This document shows positions 62,107 to 64,000 of a stretch of 64,000 nucleotides of DNA, one piece after another; the first letter of the stretch is position 1, and each line of letters starts with the position of its first letter. Position numbers and translations under genes: made by a program. The notes below the pieces were generated by a model, which saw only the letters and a list, made by a program, of their open reading frames with translations, made no database searches and was not told the DNA's origin. Source of the DNA: Enterococcus mundtii (GTDB taxonomy: Bacteria > Bacillota > Bacilli > Lactobacillales > Enterococcaceae); the NCBI RefSeq assembly GCF_003957375.1, contig NZ_CP025473.1, forward strand, positions 1,265,501 through 1,329,500, given 5' to 3'.

Positions 62107-63387
62107 ATGAAAACACTCATTAAAAACGGTCAAATCAATACAAAAAGAAATGAAACAACACCAGCAGAAATTTGGATCGAAGAAGGAAAGATCAAAGCAA
62201 TCGGTACAGGCTTTCCTGAGGCTGAATTTGATGAAGTGTTTGATGCACAAGGACAGTTGATCACACCTGGATTAGTGGATGTCCATGTCCATTTGAGAGA
62301 GCCAGGATTTACTTACAAGGAAACGATCGAAGCTGGCACGAAAGCAGCTGCTCGAGGCGGGTTCACCACTGTTTGTGCGATGCCAAATCTTGACCCAGTA
62401 CCTGATACAGCAGAAAAATTAAAACAAGTCTATGACATCATTAAACGTGATGCTGTCGTCAAAGTATTACAGTATGCACCGATCACTGAGAATCTTCGAA
62501 GTGAAGAACTAGTCGATCAAAAAGCATTGATCAATGAAGGCGCATTTGCTTTTACCAATGATGGTGTCGGCGTGCAAACAGCAGGTACGATGTACTTAGC
62601 GATGAAAGAAGCCGCAAAAAACAATAAAGCACTCGTTGCTCACACAGAAGATGAATCATTATTATTTGGCGGTGTGATGCACGCAGGAGAAAAAGCAGAA
62701 GAGCTAGGGTTGCCAGGTATTTTGAGTGTGACTGAGTCTTCTCAAATTGCTCGTGATCTCCTATTAGCGGAAGCAACAGGCGTTCACTATCATGTCTGCC
62801 ATGTTTCAACAAAAGAAAGCGTGCGAGTGATCCGCGATGCGAAAAAAGCCGGGATTCACGTGACCGCAGAGGTTTCACCACACCATCTGATCTTGATCGA
62901 TGAAGATATCCCAGAAGATTTTGGTTTTTGGAAAATGAATCCGCCGTTGAGAGGTATAGCAGATCGCGAGGCATTGATCGAAGGCTTGCTTGATGGCACG
63001 ATCGATTGTATTGCCACCGACCATGCCCCTCACGGATTAGAAGAAAAAAGTCAAAGTTTCTTGCAATCACCTTTCGGGATCGTTGGAAGTGAAACAGCCT
63101 TCCAACTCGTGTATACACATTTTGTTGAAACAGGAAAATTCACACTAGAGCAAGTGATTGACTGGATGGCAGTGAAACCAGCAGCCATTTTTGGCTTGAA
63201 AGCTGGCACATTGATGATCGGCGCACCAGCAGACTTGGCAGTTTACGATATTGCGCATGCTACAGTAATCGATAAAAAAGATTTCTTATCAAAAGGCGAG
63301 AACACACCTTTTGTCGGTTGGGAAATCAAAGGGGAAACATTGATGACATTTGTCAACGGAAAACTTGTTTGGCATAAGGGGGAATAA
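62107..63387 (+). CDS. pyrC: Dihydroorotase
   Basis: A zinc amidohydrolase, 426 aa, making dihydroorotate. The metal motif is [12 protein letters not shown]; carboxylated-Lys or related metal ligands follow in [17 protein letters not shown] and [13 protein letters not shown]. The catalytic Asp is in [14 protein letters not shown]. Type I dihydroorotase, as in Bacillus. It lies 20 bp after pyrB with AGAGGAGG and 4 bp before carA. Confidence 0.96.
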   Translation: MKTLIKNGQINTKRNETTPAEIWIEEGKIKAIGTGFPEAEFDEVFDAQGQLITPGLVDVHVHLREPGFTYKETIEAGTKAAARGGFTTVCAMPNLDPVPDTAEKLKQVYDIIKRDAVVKVLQYAPITENLRSEELVDQKALINEGAFAFTNDGVGVQTAGTMYLAMKEAAKNNKALVAHTEDESLLFGGVMHAGEKAEELGLPGILSVTESSQIARDLLLAEATGVHYHVCHVSTKESVRVIRDAKKAGIHVTAEVSPHHLILIDEDIPEDFGFWKMNPPLRGIADREALIEGLLDGTIDCIATDHAPHGLEEKSQSFLQSPFGIVGSETAFQLVYTHFVETGKFTLEQVIDWMAVKPAAIFGLKAGTLMIGAPADLAVYDIAHATVIDKKDFLSKGENTPFVGWEIKGETLMTFVNGKLVWHKGE

Positions 63388-63391
63388 TTGG

Positions 63392-64000
63392 ATGGAACGG
63401 TTGCTAATTTTAGAAGATGGCACAGTATTTAAAGGGAAATCATTTGGCGCGACAGCCAATGTGTTTGGAGAAATCGTCTTTACGACAAGTATGACAGGAT
63501 ATCAAGAAACGATCACAGACCAAAGTTTTAATGGACAGATCATTACATTTACGTACCCAATGGTAGGGAATTATGGCGTGAACCGTGATGATTATGAATC
63601 GATTGCACCAACGTGTAAAGGTGTAGTGGTCAAAGAGCATGCACGTGTTGCGTCAAATTGGCGTAACCAAATGACATTAGACGAGTTCTTGAAACAAAAG
63701 GGAATCCCTGGTATCTCTGGCATCGATACACGGGCGTTGACACGAAAAATCCGTGAAGTTGGGACGATGAAAGCCAGTATCGTGGATGCAGGCGACACAT
63801 TTGAACATGCGTTTGACCAACTAAAAGCAACCGTCTTGGCAACGAACCAAGTCCAACAAGTTTCAACCAATAAACCTTATCCTAGCCCAGGAACAGGAAG
63901 AAATGTGGCAGTCATTGATTTTGGATTGAAACATAGCATCTTACGTGAATTGAGTAAGCGTGACTGTAATTTAACAGTCTTACCGTACAATACGGATGCG
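63392..64000 (+). CDS. carA: Carbamoyl-phosphate synthase small subunit (truncated by window end)
   Basis: The N-terminal 203 codons of the glutamine-hydrolysing subunit. [35 protein letters not shown] and the start of the GATase domain ([20 protein letters not shown]) are visible. The catalytic Cys lies beyond 64000. ATG 63392 overlaps an AAGGGGGAA RBS region just after pyrC, so it is the next gene in the pyr operon. Confidence 0.95.
   Translation, partial: MERLLILEDGTVFKGKSFGATANVFGEIVFTTSMTGYQETITDQSFNGQIITFTYPMVGNYGVNRDDYESIAPTCKGVVVKEHARVASNWRNQMTLDEFLKQKGIPGISGIDTRALTRKIREVGTMKASIVDAGDTFEHAFDQLKATVLATNQVQQVSTNKPYPSPGTGRNVAVIDFGLKHSILRELSKRDCNLTVLPYNTDA

Noticed and set aside
62552-63118. 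188-codon antisense ORF in pyrC
   Set aside because: Shadow frame of a conserved gene; no RBS or family resemblance.

Overview
The window reads as a chromosome segment of a low-GC Gram-positive coccus, most likely Enterococcus of the faecium/hirae/durans/mundtii kind. This is inferred from the gene order dnaD-nth ... pbp1A-recU-ypsA-gpsB-rnpB-rlm, an EbsA-like protein, the mga-type regulators, the T-box in front of alaS and the PyrR-type pyr attenuator. The species cannot be settled from sequence reading alone.

Layout. (1) 1-1551: core replication/repair genes dnaD and nth. (2) About 1.6-33.4 kb: an accessory island between nth and pbp1A, genes that lie close together in Bacillus subtilis and relatives. 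It opens with a lipoprotein, an Mga-like regulator broken by an IS1182-family element (24-bp duplicated palindromic target), a modular chitin/cellulose-active LPMO and a second, intact Mga-like regulator. Next comes a tightly packed run (9.6-28.7 kb) encoding a type IV secretion-like machine: VirD4, a VirB2-like small membrane protein, VirB6-like, PrgI/VirB3-like, VirB4 and a VirB1-like lysozyme+CHAP hydrolase. In the same run are a bitopic protein with two GxW modules, a 1478-aa repeat-rich membrane protein, a MucBP-repeat surface adhesin and three basic or coiled-coil proteins. No relaxase, integrase, replication protein or topoisomerase is visible. A second surface cluster (28.8-33.4 kb) encodes a BspA/InlB/MucBP-type giant protein, a bitopic protein, a small secreted protein and a protein with a sortase-like tail.

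(3) 33.4-64 kb: ordinary core genome. pbp1A-recU (minus strand) are followed by ypsA, gpsB, RNase P RNA, an rRNA methyltransferase, an ASCH protein, an M32 carboxypeptidase, an HD hydrolase, a VanZ-RDD membrane protein, cshB and T-box-alaS. Then come an ECF S component, a CDF transporter, an RNase HI-like protein, EbsA, a cold-shock protein, fhs, a small XRE/membrane/HEPN-CBS cluster, lspA-rluD, and the pyr operon (attenuator, pyrR, pyrP, pyrB, pyrC, start of carA).

Best candidate for an undescribed system: the relaxase-less T4SS-like locus coupled to repeat proteins and adhesins. Two of its proteins share a basic C-terminal motif containing AISKSN. The locus may export proteins or build a surface structure rather than move DNA. 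Two of its genes (virD4 and the MucBP adhesin) are each split by a -1 frameshift at a poly-G run, and each would be repaired by one extra G. This means either homopolymer undercalls in the assembly or G-tract phase variation.
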